Positions 43,858 to 52,528 of a stretch of 64,000 bases of DNA are shown piece by piece. This DNA is from Candidatus Avelusimicrobium intestinipullorum (GTDB lineage: Bacteria; Elusimicrobiota; Elusimicrobia; Elusimicrobiales; Elusimicrobiaceae), in assembly GCA_944324635.1 (NCBI GenBank), contig CALUXC010000001.1, positions 482,369-546,368 of the forward strand. Direction: 5' to 3'. A model generated the notes under the pieces. The model worked only from the letters and a program-made list of their open reading frames with translations, did no database searches and had not been told where the DNA came from. Made by a program: the position numbers and the translations under genes. How positions within the stretch are numbered: the first letter of the stretch is position 1; every line of letters starts with the position of its first letter.

Positions 43858-44559
43858 TTACTGCAACTGAACTTTACGTACAAATTTGTGGCCTTTGTAA
43901 GAGAATACCACTTCTTCCGGGCGCACTTCTACAATGCGGGCCCCGTAAATACTCTTACCAACGGTATAGATCTTGCTTCCGATAAAGACTTCTTCCCCGA
44001 TGATACCGCTGACTCTGATTTTGTTGCGGACCTCACGGGTCGGATCTTTAATACGGGCCAATTCCAACTGGCGCAGCCGTTCGGCTTCTTCGCGGCGGCG
44101 GCGTTCCTCGGCCAGCTTGCGCTGACGTTCGGCCTCTAACGCGGCCAAACGCTGCTGTTCACGATACTGAAGAAGCAAGAAATCATCGGGCGAAAGCGTA
44201 GGATCGCGGCGATTTTTGGGGTTATACGACACCCGAGGAGCTTCCGCTTCCTCCGGCTCGGCCGCTACTTCTTCGCGCGGAGCAACAAAATCTTCCCCTT
44301 GCGCAGCGGTAGGAACCGCAGCACCCGGCATCGCTTCCGGCCCATTTACAGCCGCTTCTTGCGGCAGAGGAGCCGCCACGGCCTCCATGGATACGTCCGC
44401 CTGCGCGGCCAACGTTTCCTTCACGCCGGGGGCCGTATTGCCCACCATCTGGGCATTTGCAACCGGCTGAGCAGCAGGCGCGGGAGCATTCTGCGCTTGA
44501 AGCAACGGAAGCGCCGTCAAACCAAACAGGGCAAACAGAGCTACAATTTTCTTGTTCAT
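43858..44559 (-). CDS. PilP-like pilotin/alignment protein
   Basis: 233 aa. Signal peptide KKIVALFALFGLTALPLLQAQ, a Pro/Ala-rich linker to about 110, a charged coiled-coil (about 130-168: QREQQRLAALEAERQRKLAEERRRREEAE region), and a C-terminal beta domain with VSGIIGEEVFIGSKIYTVG that corresponds to PilP/GspC HR. Function inferred: links PilO/PilN to the secretin. It lies one base upstream of the PilO-like gene's stop. Confidence 0.7.
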   Translation of the reverse strand: MNKKIVALFALFGLTALPLLQAQNAPAPAAQPVANAQMVGNTAPGVKETLAAQADVSMEAVAAPLPQEAAVNGPEAMPGAAVPTAAQGEDFVAPREEVAAEPEEAEAPRVSYNPKNRRDPTLSPDDFLLLQYREQQRLAALEAERQRKLAEERRRREEAERLRQLELARIKDPTREVRNKIRVSGIIGEEVFIGSKIYTVGKSIYGARIVEVRPEEVVFSYKGHKFVRKVQLQ

Positions 44560-45246
44560 TTATTTACCCTCCTTAGGCTGTGCGGCCTTTTTCTTGGCTT
44601 GTTCGGCTTCCTTCATTTCCTTCATAATCTTATCATAATCCTTAAACAAGGATTTGGCAATCTTTTCTTTCGGGAAAATGGTATTGAACCGAATGGACAC
44701 TTTGTTCTGACCCAATTTGTCCGGTTCGGTAGCTTTGGCAAGGGAAAACTCGGAAATTTTTACAAATTCCTTTTTATTTTCCACCCCGGCCAAAAATTCC
44801 CCAAACTGCGGGAAGCTCATGTCCGCATTCACGCGCAGCGCAGCTACTACGTAAGAAGAGTTAGAGGTATCTTCCGTTTGGGTGCCTTCCATCTGAGGCG
44901 TAATATTGGCCGCCTTAAAAATACCCAAAATCTGGCTCAGCAGCCATTCGTTTTTGGCAGACACATCCGGAAAACGCGGTTCCAACGAAATCAGTTTCTT
45001 TTTGTTGGCCTGATATTCCCGTTCGCTGGTCTGCTGTACGCGGATAGCGTCCATCTGCCCTTCAAAATTGGATATTTTTTCGGTGAATTTGCCGTTTACA
45101 AACTTAAACGCCAAAAACACAATCAAAACGGCGATAAACTGTTTCAAAAACAGCTTAAAATTGCCTTCCTGGGCCACCGTTTGAATGTCCTGGAATCCTT
45201 TCTTTAAGTTTTCCACTGCCTTATTATTTTTCAAATCTACAGCCAT
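44560..45246 (-). CDS. PilO-like assembly protein
   Basis: 228 aa from the ATG at 45246. One N-terminal transmembrane helix (about 41-57) after a short cytoplasmic tail, coiled-coil (about 60-100), and a globular part with MSFPQFGEFLAGVENKKEF, matching PilO (FNQLAxFLxxLxxxxRxV-type). C-terminal Lys/Ala-rich tail. It follows the PilM-PilN gene immediately, the standard M-N-O-P order. Confidence 0.75.
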   Translation of the reverse strand: MAVDLKNNKAVENLKKGFQDIQTVAQEGNFKLFLKQFIAVLIVFLAFKFVNGKFTEKISNFEGQMDAIRVQQTSEREYQANKKKLISLEPRFPDVSAKNEWLLSQILGIFKAANITPQMEGTQTEDTSNSSYVVAALRVNADMSFPQFGEFLAGVENKKEFVKISEFSLAKATEPDKLGQNKVSIRFNTIFPKEKIAKSLFKDYDKIMKEMKEAEQAKKKAAQPKEGK

Positions 45247-45247
45247 A

Positions 45248-46855
45248 TTAGCGTCCCCCCGTTTTACCGCAGGTAAACACAAAGCTCGTTTCCTGGTCGG
45301 CGTTCGGACGGCCAGAGGCAGCCGCCGCATTGGCGTTGCCCGCTCCGGCCACGTTTACGTATTGAATCGTGGCGGAATCCCCGCAGATTTTCTTAAAATT
45401 CGGAAGCTTGATGAGTGCGTCTTTGAACTGGTTACCCAAGGCCAAATCCGCACGCCCGTCTTTCCCCGTCTTGATAGCCCCTTCAATGGAGATATTGCGA
45501 GAACCGGGCCCTTTGGACGGGAACGGCTCCGTATAGTTGAATTTATTAATCCACATTTCCTGGGGAATCGTGTCCACTACTTCCACTAACAAGGGAGTAA
45601 TGGCGTCGGTATCGGAAAGCAAGGCTTCCAAGTTGCCGTTTTGGCTTTTCATTTTGCTCAAATTGCTCTGAATTTGATTGGCGGTCAGCCCGTCAAAATC
45701 GGCAATGGTCATCTTGTTGGAAGCTTTCACATCGGCCAATTCCTTGGCTTTGCTCTGCACGCCCAACCAACCTTTGCCCATCATCAAAAGCAAAATCACA
45801 ATCAGCACCGCCGCCACTTTCCATGCGGTCAAGCTGGCGTTGAACTCGTAATCGCTCAGGCGGTTGCCTTTGGCAAAATCCAAATCCGGGGTCTTGTGAT
45901 CGTAGAATTTAATACTGCCCCCAATGGCGGCAATTTCTCCGGCCGATTTGGTTTCAATCCCATACACTTCGCGCAAATCCCATTTGCGTACCGGTTTTTT
46001 AGAATCGGCTTCCAGCGCAGGCACCCATTGATCAATGTCATAACCCACGATCACCGCTTCTTCAAACGGATCTTTTTCCAACTGTTTGGCAATAAATTCC
46101 GTGCAGTTGGTAATTTCAAAGCGGCGGCGTTCCGCCGGCAAAGAACCGGAAATTTCTACGTCTCTAAGCAATACGGGGGCATTCTCGTTCAGGAACACAA
46201 AGCTGGCCAAATCTTTGCCGAAGAAAGAATAAATTCTCCCCCCGTTTCCGATGGCTTCTTTGTCGCTGTCGTTAAATGCGCGGCCCAAAGACAGGCTGGA
46301 AGGTTCTACAGAAACCAATTCCAACCCTACCGATTTAAGGCCTTTTTGCAAGCGTTCAATGATGAGCTTGGTCGTCATGGCAAACACAACGCCCAAGCGT
46401 TTTTGCTTGGTTGCGGCCGTTTCAAATTCATACACGTGGTAAGCATATTCCGCTTTTTCAAACGGGAAGTGAATATACTTGCGGGCTTGCAGCGGAATGG
46501 AGCTCTTCCACATTTTGCGTTCAATGGCGGCCGGAATGACGAAATGGCGCAACAAACAGAACGCCGGGGCCAAGCTGACCACGACTTTGTTCGTTTTCCA
46601 TTTTTTCTTGGAGGTCACTTTTCCAAGAGCTTCCAGCCAGTTGTCCATGGAGAAGAATGTTTCGTTCAAATCCAGCGGCTTAAGCAACGTTTTATCCACG
46701 GAGTTAATCGGCACGCGCACCAACGATTCCAACACGGTGCCGCTGTCTTTTTTGGAACTCTGGGCTACATAGATTTCGTCAATACCGATGTAAATGCCCA
46801 GGCAGTCCGGGTGCGCATTCATGTTTTTGCCGATTAAAGATTCAGAAAGACTCAT
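45248..46855 (-). CDS. PilM-PilN fusion protein
   Basis: 535 aa. Residues 1-340 look like the actin-like ATPase PilM (GIYIGIDEIYVAQSS near the start; KVVVSLAPAFCLLRHFVIP; KYIHFPFEKAEYAYHVYE). A single transmembrane helix (about 360-378, TAWKVAAVLIVILLLMMG) is followed by coiled coil and a PilN-type domain (EVVDTIPQEMWINKFNY, then NISIEGAI). In most bacteria pilM and pilN are two genes; here they are one frame without a stop, placing PilM tethered directly to the membrane. The gene precedes pilO by one base. Confidence 0.82.
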   Translation of the reverse strand: MSLSESLIGKNMNAHPDCLGIYIGIDEIYVAQSSKKDSGTVLESLVRVPINSVDKTLLKPLDLNETFFSMDNWLEALGKVTSKKKWKTNKVVVSLAPAFCLLRHFVIPAAIERKMWKSSIPLQARKYIHFPFEKAEYAYHVYEFETAATKQKRLGVVFAMTTKLIIERLQKGLKSVGLELVSVEPSSLSLGRAFNDSDKEAIGNGGRIYSFFGKDLASFVFLNENAPVLLRDVEISGSLPAERRRFEITNCTEFIAKQLEKDPFEEAVIVGYDIDQWVPALEADSKKPVRKWDLREVYGIETKSAGEIAAIGGSIKFYDHKTPDLDFAKGNRLSDYEFNASLTAWKVAAVLIVILLLMMGKGWLGVQSKAKELADVKASNKMTIADFDGLTANQIQSNLSKMKSQNGNLEALLSDTDAITPLLVEVVDTIPQEMWINKFNYTEPFPSKGPGSRNISIEGAIKTGKDGRADLALGNQFKDALIKLPNFKKICGDSATIQYVNVAGAGNANAAAASGRPNADQETSFVFTCGKTGGR

Positions 46856-46868
46856 ACATTACCTCGGA

Positions 46869-48809
46869 TTAATTTCCGTACTGTTCGTACGGCATATCGT
46901 AGGGATTGTTCACGGGCAGTTCCGCCGGAGCGGTGGAAGGCTGCACGGTTCCCTGAGGTGCGGCATACGGATCCGTAGACGGCATCGGCGCATAAGCGGC
47001 ATTGGAAGAAGTACCCAGCGTATCGGGCATGGTATCCGTCAGCGGATCGGCCGCAGCGGGGGCCATACCGGTGGTATCACCCAAGCCATACGTATCAGTG
47101 GCCGGAGCGGTTTGTTCTTCCGCGGCGGCCGCTTTCATAAAGCGGGCCGGTTTCTTCCAAAGGCGCGGCGTTTTATAGTTGCATTTGGCGCAAAGTTCAT
47201 CGCCGGAGGCCGTTTTTTTGGCAGAAGACGTTTTCTGCGCGGAGCATTTCACGATCACGCGGCGGCGCAGCGTCTGTTTTTGGCCTTTCAAATCGGTAGC
47301 GGTCAGCACCAGCGTATATTTGCCGCAGGGCAATTCCGGCCCGATAATGCCTTTTCTGCCGTTCCACAAAATCTGGTGATAAACGGGAGTGAACCCTTCC
47401 AGTTGGCGAACCACATAGTATTTACCGTCGCGGCCGTGCTGTACCACCTGCATCACCCAGTTATCTACGGGGTTGACGGTTTCCAGGACGGAGAAATCAA
47501 TGGCATACGCTTCGCCCAGCGCGCGGTCAATGGCGTGGCACTGCGGAACAATGGCCATGCTCAAAAGCGGCGCCTTCTGGTTATTTTCGTTCTTTTCCAA
47601 GCGGGTAGGCAGCTGGGCGGTAAAATCAAATACGATAGACAGCCCGTTCAAATTGGCAAAGCGGGCGGGCGGTTCCTGATCCACCAGACCCATGTTGTAG
47701 TGCAGTTTACCTTGGGAAATGCCGCGGTTTACGAAATAGGAGTTCAGCGCCATCGCCTGGCGAATGCCGGAGAGGGTCACATCGTCCGTATACGAACCGG
47801 GAGGCAAAATCACGTAGCCGGCGTCCTGCGTAAGGGCCAGCAAATCGTAGATGCTGTCCAAGAGCGGAAGAGCTTCCGTGCGGAATTTATTACCCTGGAA
47901 GATAACGTCCGCATCCATATCCAAGGCGTCGGGAAGCCCGTCGCGGAAATAGAGGTGCACGCCTTTGGCCGCGGTGATTTTTTCCACGGCAGAGGCAATC
48001 ATGCTGTCAATTTTCTGGCTGGTGTAAATATCACGCGCTTCAATAGCTTCGGGAGAAGTCAAATCCGCAAAGGTGGAAGAAGAAGGTTCCGTTGTGGAAC
48101 TCATCACACCTTCCTGGCGGGGTTCGTTTTCTTCCGCGGCGTTCAAAACAGCCTGCGTTTGCGCGTTAATGGCTTCCTGGTCGGCCTGGTCCGTAGCCAA
48201 ACCGTTCGCACCCGCCGTAGCGTTTACGGTGGCGGCTTCCAGTTCGGCTTCGTTTACGTCGGCAGCTTGCTGCAAGGAAGCTTCGCGGTATTGGGCGGCG
48301 CGTTCCTGCGCGGCCATGCGGTTGGCTTCAATGCGTTCCGTCAACGCTTGCTGTTGGGCGTCCACTTCGGCCACGGCATTGGCTTTGGCGGCTTCGGCTT
48401 TGGCCAAGGCATCGGCTTTGGCGGCTTCGGCCTGGGCTTGCGCTTGGGCAGCTTCGGCTTCGGCCTTTTCCTGCGCGGCGCGCACGGCGGCGTCGGTCAC
48501 GTCGTCCAAGCTTTTCACTTCGCCTTCCTTAAAATTGATATCCACTTCTACCGGCGTTTGAATACCACCGATACGGTTATGGATTAATTCCACGTATTTG
48601 TTGGCTTCGGCAACTTGTTCTTTGTCGCCGGAGACCATAACGTCAATGAAACAATCCATGGCTTCGTCGTTCTTATTTTCTTCATACAGCTTGATGCCTT
48701 TGGCCAGCTGTCTGGCCGGCGAAGCCGCAAAAGCGACGCTTCCGCTCGTCAGAGCAAAGCAGAAAAGAGATACTATCAGATAACTCCAGAATTTATTTGT
48801 TTTTATCAT
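46869..48809 (-). CDS. Large exported scaffold protein with OmpA-like domain, first gene of pilus operon
   Basis: 646 aa. Signal peptide ending in SVAFAA; a short TPR-like part (QLAKGIKLYEENKNDEAMDCF), then an Ala/Glu-rich coiled coil (about 95-180), a linker, and a region with degenerate OmpA/MotB features (FRTEALPLLDSIYDLLALT and GSYTDDVTLSGIRQAMALNSYF) that would bind peptidoglycan. Next comes a FlgD/Ig-like segment (LPCGKYTLVLTATDLKGQK), a CAKC pair and a Pro/Thr-rich tail. No single known family covers it. A good -35/-10 and AGGA ribosome binding site precede it, so it heads the operon. Role inferred: anchoring the pilus or secretion machine in the wall. Confidence 0.65.
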   Translation of the reverse strand: MIKTNKFWSYLIVSLFCFALTSGSVAFAASPARQLAKGIKLYEENKNDEAMDCFIDVMVSGDKEQVAEANKYVELIHNRIGGIQTPVEVDINFKEGEVKSLDDVTDAAVRAAQEKAEAEAAQAQAQAEAAKADALAKAEAAKANAVAEVDAQQQALTERIEANRMAAQERAAQYREASLQQAADVNEAELEAATVNATAGANGLATDQADQEAINAQTQAVLNAAEENEPRQEGVMSSTTEPSSSTFADLTSPEAIEARDIYTSQKIDSMIASAVEKITAAKGVHLYFRDGLPDALDMDADVIFQGNKFRTEALPLLDSIYDLLALTQDAGYVILPPGSYTDDVTLSGIRQAMALNSYFVNRGISQGKLHYNMGLVDQEPPARFANLNGLSIVFDFTAQLPTRLEKNENNQKAPLLSMAIVPQCHAIDRALGEAYAIDFSVLETVNPVDNWVMQVVQHGRDGKYYVVRQLEGFTPVYHQILWNGRKGIIGPELPCGKYTLVLTATDLKGQKQTLRRRVIVKCSAQKTSSAKKTASGDELCAKCNYKTPRLWKKPARFMKAAAAEEQTAPATDTYGLGDTTGMAPAAADPLTDTMPDTLGTSSNAAYAPMPSTDPYAAPQGTVQPSTAPAELPVNNPYDMPYEQYGN

Positions 48810-48867
48810 TCGGTAATCCTGTCCCTTGCGATATATCGTCTATACCCTGCAACACACAGATATTAGA

Positions 48868-48895
48868 ATTATAGCAATTTCGCGCGGTTTGTAAA
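48868..48895 (-). promoter_or_regulatory. Promoter of the pilus/secretion operon
   Basis: On the minus strand TTTACA (48890-48895), 16 nt, TATAAT (48868-48873), with the extended form TTGCTATAAT. It lies about 60 nt before the ATG at 48809. Confidence 0.6.
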
Positions 48896-48959
48896 GTCAC
48901 TTTTTCAGTTTACCTTACATTACGCCCGTTAATTTGCCCGCGGAAATATTTTTCCGCCT

Positions 48960-51569
48960 TTATTGCAACGCTTCCAGCCGCGCCGTTGCCAGCGCGTTTT
49001 GCGGATAGTAAAACAACGCGTCCTGCAGGCATTGTTTCGCTTTTTCCGTATCTTCGGCCTTATAATACAGCGTAGAAAGCGCCAAATTGGCCCATAAATC
49101 ATCGGGATATTCATTCAGCACACTTTCCAGCACTTCCTCGGCTTTGATATCGTTGCCGGCCAAAGAAAGCACACGGGCCAGCAAGATACGGCCGTTTGTA
49201 TCGTCGGGGTAATCTTTAATGTAGGACTCTATGTCCCGGCGCAGGCGCTGCTGGTAGTAAGGGGACATTTTATTAAACTTGTCCGCCTTGTCCTGGTAGC
49301 GCTGCAAGCGCTGCGCCTGAGCAATCACCGCCGGGCGGTCCGTAGAGCTGGCCGGATACAGCGCTTTCAAGCGCCGCAAGAGTTCCCGGTCCAACGTATC
49401 CACGGTAAGCCCGCGCTTGTATGTATTTTTGGCGTATTCGGTATCGCCCAGCTTTTGGTAGATTTCCCCCGCCATGCGCCACAAATTAGTTTCATACTGG
49501 AAGAGTTTCAGCCCCCGCTCCATTAACGACAGGGCCGATTCGTCCGCGTAAATAACATCTTGGTCCAACAATTGCGACAACATCACATACCCTTGCAAGT
49601 TATACGGATGCAAACGCAAATTATCTTTCAAATAGTGAACGGCCTTTTGCACGTCCTGCGCGCCCAGCGCGGCCAAAGCGGCGTGGAAATACACTTCTTC
49701 GTAATACGACGCGGCGGACATCGTTTTTTCAAACGCCGCCAACGCTTCTTTATATTTTCCCTGCGCAAGCAGCACATTTCCCAGGCGAAATCCCGCTTCC
49801 GTATTGGCCGGGTACAAACTCAGCGCGGCAGACAAATTAGATACGGCCAAGTCATACTTCTTTTCGGCAATGGCTTTTTGCCCCAGGAAAGAGCGGTATT
49901 CGCTGGTAAGCCAAATGCCCTGCCACACCACCACCGCCAAGCTGGCGCCCACAATCATCAAGGCCACGGTTTTGGTAACGGGGTTGGCGGTAATGGAAAT
50001 GCGGCGTTCCTCTTTCCCCACGCCGCTCACCTCGGCACCGACCATCCACCAAAAAATAAATGCCGGCACTACGGCATGGAGGGAAATGTTTAGCATGTTG
50101 TCGGCCAGCATACCCAAAATACCGCAGAACAAAGCCTGCAAGAGCTGTTTTTTGTCGCCTTCTTTCTTATGGGCGGCAAAGTCGCGCACTTCCAAAAACA
50201 GCACCATAAACATGAACAGGAAAAGCCCCAGCCCGACGATTCCCCCCTGCCCTAACTGAAAGAACAGTTCGTTATGCGGGGCATGGGTGATGGTTTTCAG
50301 TTCACGCAAATTGGGGTAGCGAAGCAGCGTCTTGGGCTGATTTTGTTCAAAAGCCATCTGAAAATTGCCCAACCCGCTGCCCATGACGGGGCGTTCCAAA
50401 AAGATTTCTTTGGACACGTCCCACATAAACAAACGCTGATGAAGCGACTGGAAAATTTTGTTGCGGTCTACTTTAAGGGTAATGTTGGAAGGAGTAACCT
50501 GGGCAATTTCGGCCGCGCGTTTGGCCACGGGGCTCACTTTATCCTCCCCGTCCACATACACGGAGCTCCAGCCCACGCCTACGGCCAGCAAAGCCAGCAA
50601 AAACACGCGTCCTTTGCGCTTCCAGATAAGCGCGCGCAGGGTGCCAAACATCCACATCATCACCAAGGCGCAAGCCGCCCCCAGCCAGCACGAACGCGCC
50701 AGCCCGAAAGACAAGAACAAAATGTACACCAACACCAACAGCCCATACACCACAAAATCCTTTTTGCTGTCGGTGCGCATAAAATACACCAGCAAAGCCG
50801 GCAACAGCATGACTACCGCCGAAGACAAGAAGTTCGGATTGCCGAATGTGGAAAAAGCCTTGGTGGCAAATTGATTAATTTCAAACGGCCACAAAAATTC
50901 CAGTCCCAGCGCCTGCAACACCCCGTAACAGCACGCCAAAAACACGGCCACAAACATCAGCAGCAGGATATTTTCCTGCGTCAGTTTGCGCAGGATTCTC
51001 ACCCCCAGCCACACGCCCAGCCCCCACAGGACCAGGGCATACCAGTCAAACATTTGCGCAAATACGTTCTCAGACGACACATCCGTCTTTAACATCGGCA
51101 AGAAATACCACAAGGCCCCCCACACCAAGAACAGCAAAATATAATTGGTTTTGCTTTCAATCGTGCCGGAAAAAACAATGTTTTTGCTCAGCATATACGC
51201 GCCCAAAGATACGATTAATAGCAGGGTACCGTAGTTCAGCAAGCCGTAAAAAAGCGTCTGGCGAAGGGCCTGCGGCGAAGACGATACGGACGACAGCCAC
51301 CCCACCACACAGGCGGTAACGTACACAAAAAAGGCCAAGTCAAAAAAGGTCTTGGTAAAGTCAATATCGCGCGAGCGAAGGAATTTGACGGCCAACGTAC
51401 CGAAAATCAAGGCCAACAGCACATAAAGCAGGGTATTCTGGATAAAAAACGGGTTGGCGGTTAAATCGGTAAAAAACACGAGCGGCACGACGAGAAAACA
51501 CATCGCCAGCAGCACGCGCGTGATTTTCATATAGACGGTTTCTTTGGCGGATTTGGTTAAATTTAGCAT
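48960..51569 (-). CDS. O-antigen ligase/polymerase-like membrane protein with C-terminal TPRs
   Basis: 869 aa. About a dozen transmembrane helices up to residue 520, with the Wzy_C-type loop GSGLGNFQMAFEQNQPK and HAPHNELFFQLGQGGIVG. The remaining 340 residues are TPR repeats (LSLYPANTEAGFRLGNVLLAQGKYKEA onward). Such proteins are O-antigen ligases, Wzy polymerases or pilin glycosyl ligases (PglL/PilO-like). Upstream of the pilus operon, a pilin-glycosylation role is attractive but unproven. A second ATG (51530) is possible; the first has GGAAAA eight bases upstream. Confidence 0.75.
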   Translation of the reverse strand: MLNLTKSAKETVYMKITRVLLAMCFLVVPLVFFTDLTANPFFIQNTLLYVLLALIFGTLAVKFLRSRDIDFTKTFFDLAFFVYVTACVVGWLSSVSSSPQALRQTLFYGLLNYGTLLLIVSLGAYMLSKNIVFSGTIESKTNYILLFLVWGALWYFLPMLKTDVSSENVFAQMFDWYALVLWGLGVWLGVRILRKLTQENILLLMFVAVFLACCYGVLQALGLEFLWPFEINQFATKAFSTFGNPNFLSSAVVMLLPALLVYFMRTDSKKDFVVYGLLVLVYILFLSFGLARSCWLGAACALVMMWMFGTLRALIWKRKGRVFLLALLAVGVGWSSVYVDGEDKVSPVAKRAAEIAQVTPSNITLKVDRNKIFQSLHQRLFMWDVSKEIFLERPVMGSGLGNFQMAFEQNQPKTLLRYPNLRELKTITHAPHNELFFQLGQGGIVGLGLFLFMFMVLFLEVRDFAAHKKEGDKKQLLQALFCGILGMLADNMLNISLHAVVPAFIFWWMVGAEVSGVGKEERRISITANPVTKTVALMIVGASLAVVVWQGIWLTSEYRSFLGQKAIAEKKYDLAVSNLSAALSLYPANTEAGFRLGNVLLAQGKYKEALAAFEKTMSAASYYEEVYFHAALAALGAQDVQKAVHYLKDNLRLHPYNLQGYVMLSQLLDQDVIYADESALSLMERGLKLFQYETNLWRMAGEIYQKLGDTEYAKNTYKRGLTVDTLDRELLRRLKALYPASSTDRPAVIAQAQRLQRYQDKADKFNKMSPYYQQRLRRDIESYIKDYPDDTNGRILLARVLSLAGNDIKAEEVLESVLNEYPDDLWANLALSTLYYKAEDTEKAKQCLQDALFYYPQNALATARLEALQ

Positions 51570-51682
51570 ATTTTTTCCGTGAAATCGGGTTAGTTATATT
51601 GTAGTTTTTTTCGCGCGTAAGGGGAAAGGAAATTTTGCTTGGCAGATTTATTTTCCCCGCCCAAGCGGCAACGCCAACGGCG

Positions 51683-52432
51683 TTAGTCGGTCAAGCGGCG
51701 CCAGAAGGGTTTTTTATCAGCAGAAGCCGGCAGGGCGTATTTATCCAAACTGCCCAGCAAGATGTTGTTTTCGTCCGTTACCGGCAAAGCGTCCAGCTCC
51801 GCTTTCAAAAACGCTTGGCGGGCCGTTTCGGCGCCGTCCTGCGGGCGCAGACTAAGGGTTTGACTCATGACTGAGCCGCACACGGACTGCGGCGCATAAA
51901 ACGCCAGTTCCGCCGTGCGGATAACGCCTTTTAATTCGCCGTCTTTGCTGGTAACAAAGCAAAGCACCGGCAATTTTTTGCGCGGGAGCGCTTTTAAGCG
52001 TTCTATCAAGCTAAGCAGTTTGCTGTCCGTCCGCACGGACACAACGTCCGTCGTCATCAGGGCGCCGGCACTGTCCGGGGCGTACGCGCCGGCCTGCGTA
52101 AGCAGTTTTACAAACGCCGGTTCCAGCACGGCACAAATACGTTCGCGGTACGGAGCGGAAAATTCTTTCATTAGGCGGGAGGCCTGCGGCACATCCAGCC
52201 GAGCCAGCACATAAGAAGCCTGCCTAAGCGGCAGGCGGCGCAGCACGGCCGCCGCTTTGGCGGGGTCCATGGGGTTTAGGCAGGCCACAATCACCTGCGC
52301 TTTTAGGGAACCTATCAGCAGCAGCACTTCGTGGGTGGCCAGCGTTTCCAGCGCGCGGGCCGCCGCGGCAGGATCTGCCGCGATAAATTTTTCCGTCATC
52401 ACACCCGCCAGCGCATGCATGGGAGAATTCAT
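51683..52432 (-). CDS. Soluble MgtE-N/CBS domain protein without transporter part
   Basis: 249 aa. N-terminal helical half (about 1-120) with repeated LxxLPxxQAxxVLxRL-like helices as in the MgtE N domain (DPAKAAAVLRRLPLRQASYVLARL), then two CBS domains (about 125-235: MTTDVVSVRTDSKLLSLIERL and SVMSQTLSLRPQDGAETARQ). No membrane segments, so the Mg2+ channel domain is absent. Probably a nucleotide- or Mg2+-sensing regulator. Start at 52432 with AAGGA 7 nt upstream. A 12-codon ORF upstream overlaps it by ATGA. Confidence 0.72.
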   Translation of the reverse strand: MNSPMHALAGVMTEKFIAADPAAAARALETLATHEVLLLIGSLKAQVIVACLNPMDPAKAAAVLRRLPLRQASYVLARLDVPQASRLMKEFSAPYRERICAVLEPAFVKLLTQAGAYAPDSAGALMTTDVVSVRTDSKLLSLIERLKALPRKKLPVLCFVTSKDGELKGVIRTAELAFYAPQSVCGSVMSQTLSLRPQDGAETARQAFLKAELDALPVTDENNILLGSLDKYALPASADKKPFWRRLTD

Positions 52433-52467
52433 AAATAATCCTTGAAAGTTTCCGTTTTGCAAACCAT
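52429..52467 (-). CDS. Possible 12-residue leader peptide
   Basis: ATG at 52467, 12 codons (MVCKTETFKDYL), stop TGA overlapping the ATG of the MgtE-N/CBS gene (ATGA). A TATAAT at 52474-52479 ends six bases before its ATG, the same spacing as in the presumed leaderless genes. It may be a coupling leader or chance. Confidence 0.3.
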   Translation of the reverse strand: MVCKTETFKDYL

Positions 52468-52473
52468 AATTTT

Positions 52474-52481
52474 ATTATAAT
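52474..52481. promoter_or_regulatory. Symmetric -10 element between divergent genes
   Basis: ATTATAAT is palindromic and offers TATAAT on both strands: 52474-52479 (minus) and 52476-52481 (plus). It lies between the MgtE-N/CBS gene and the AlbA_2 gene, comparable with the element at 18522. Confidence 0.45.
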
Positions 52482-52528
52482 AATTTTATCAATTAAAACG
52501 CCCGCAGGCCAACAAATGAGGTGAAGCG

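Noticed and set aside
52429..52467. 12-codon frame as a firm gene
   Set aside because: Too short to prove; kept as a low-confidence feature only.
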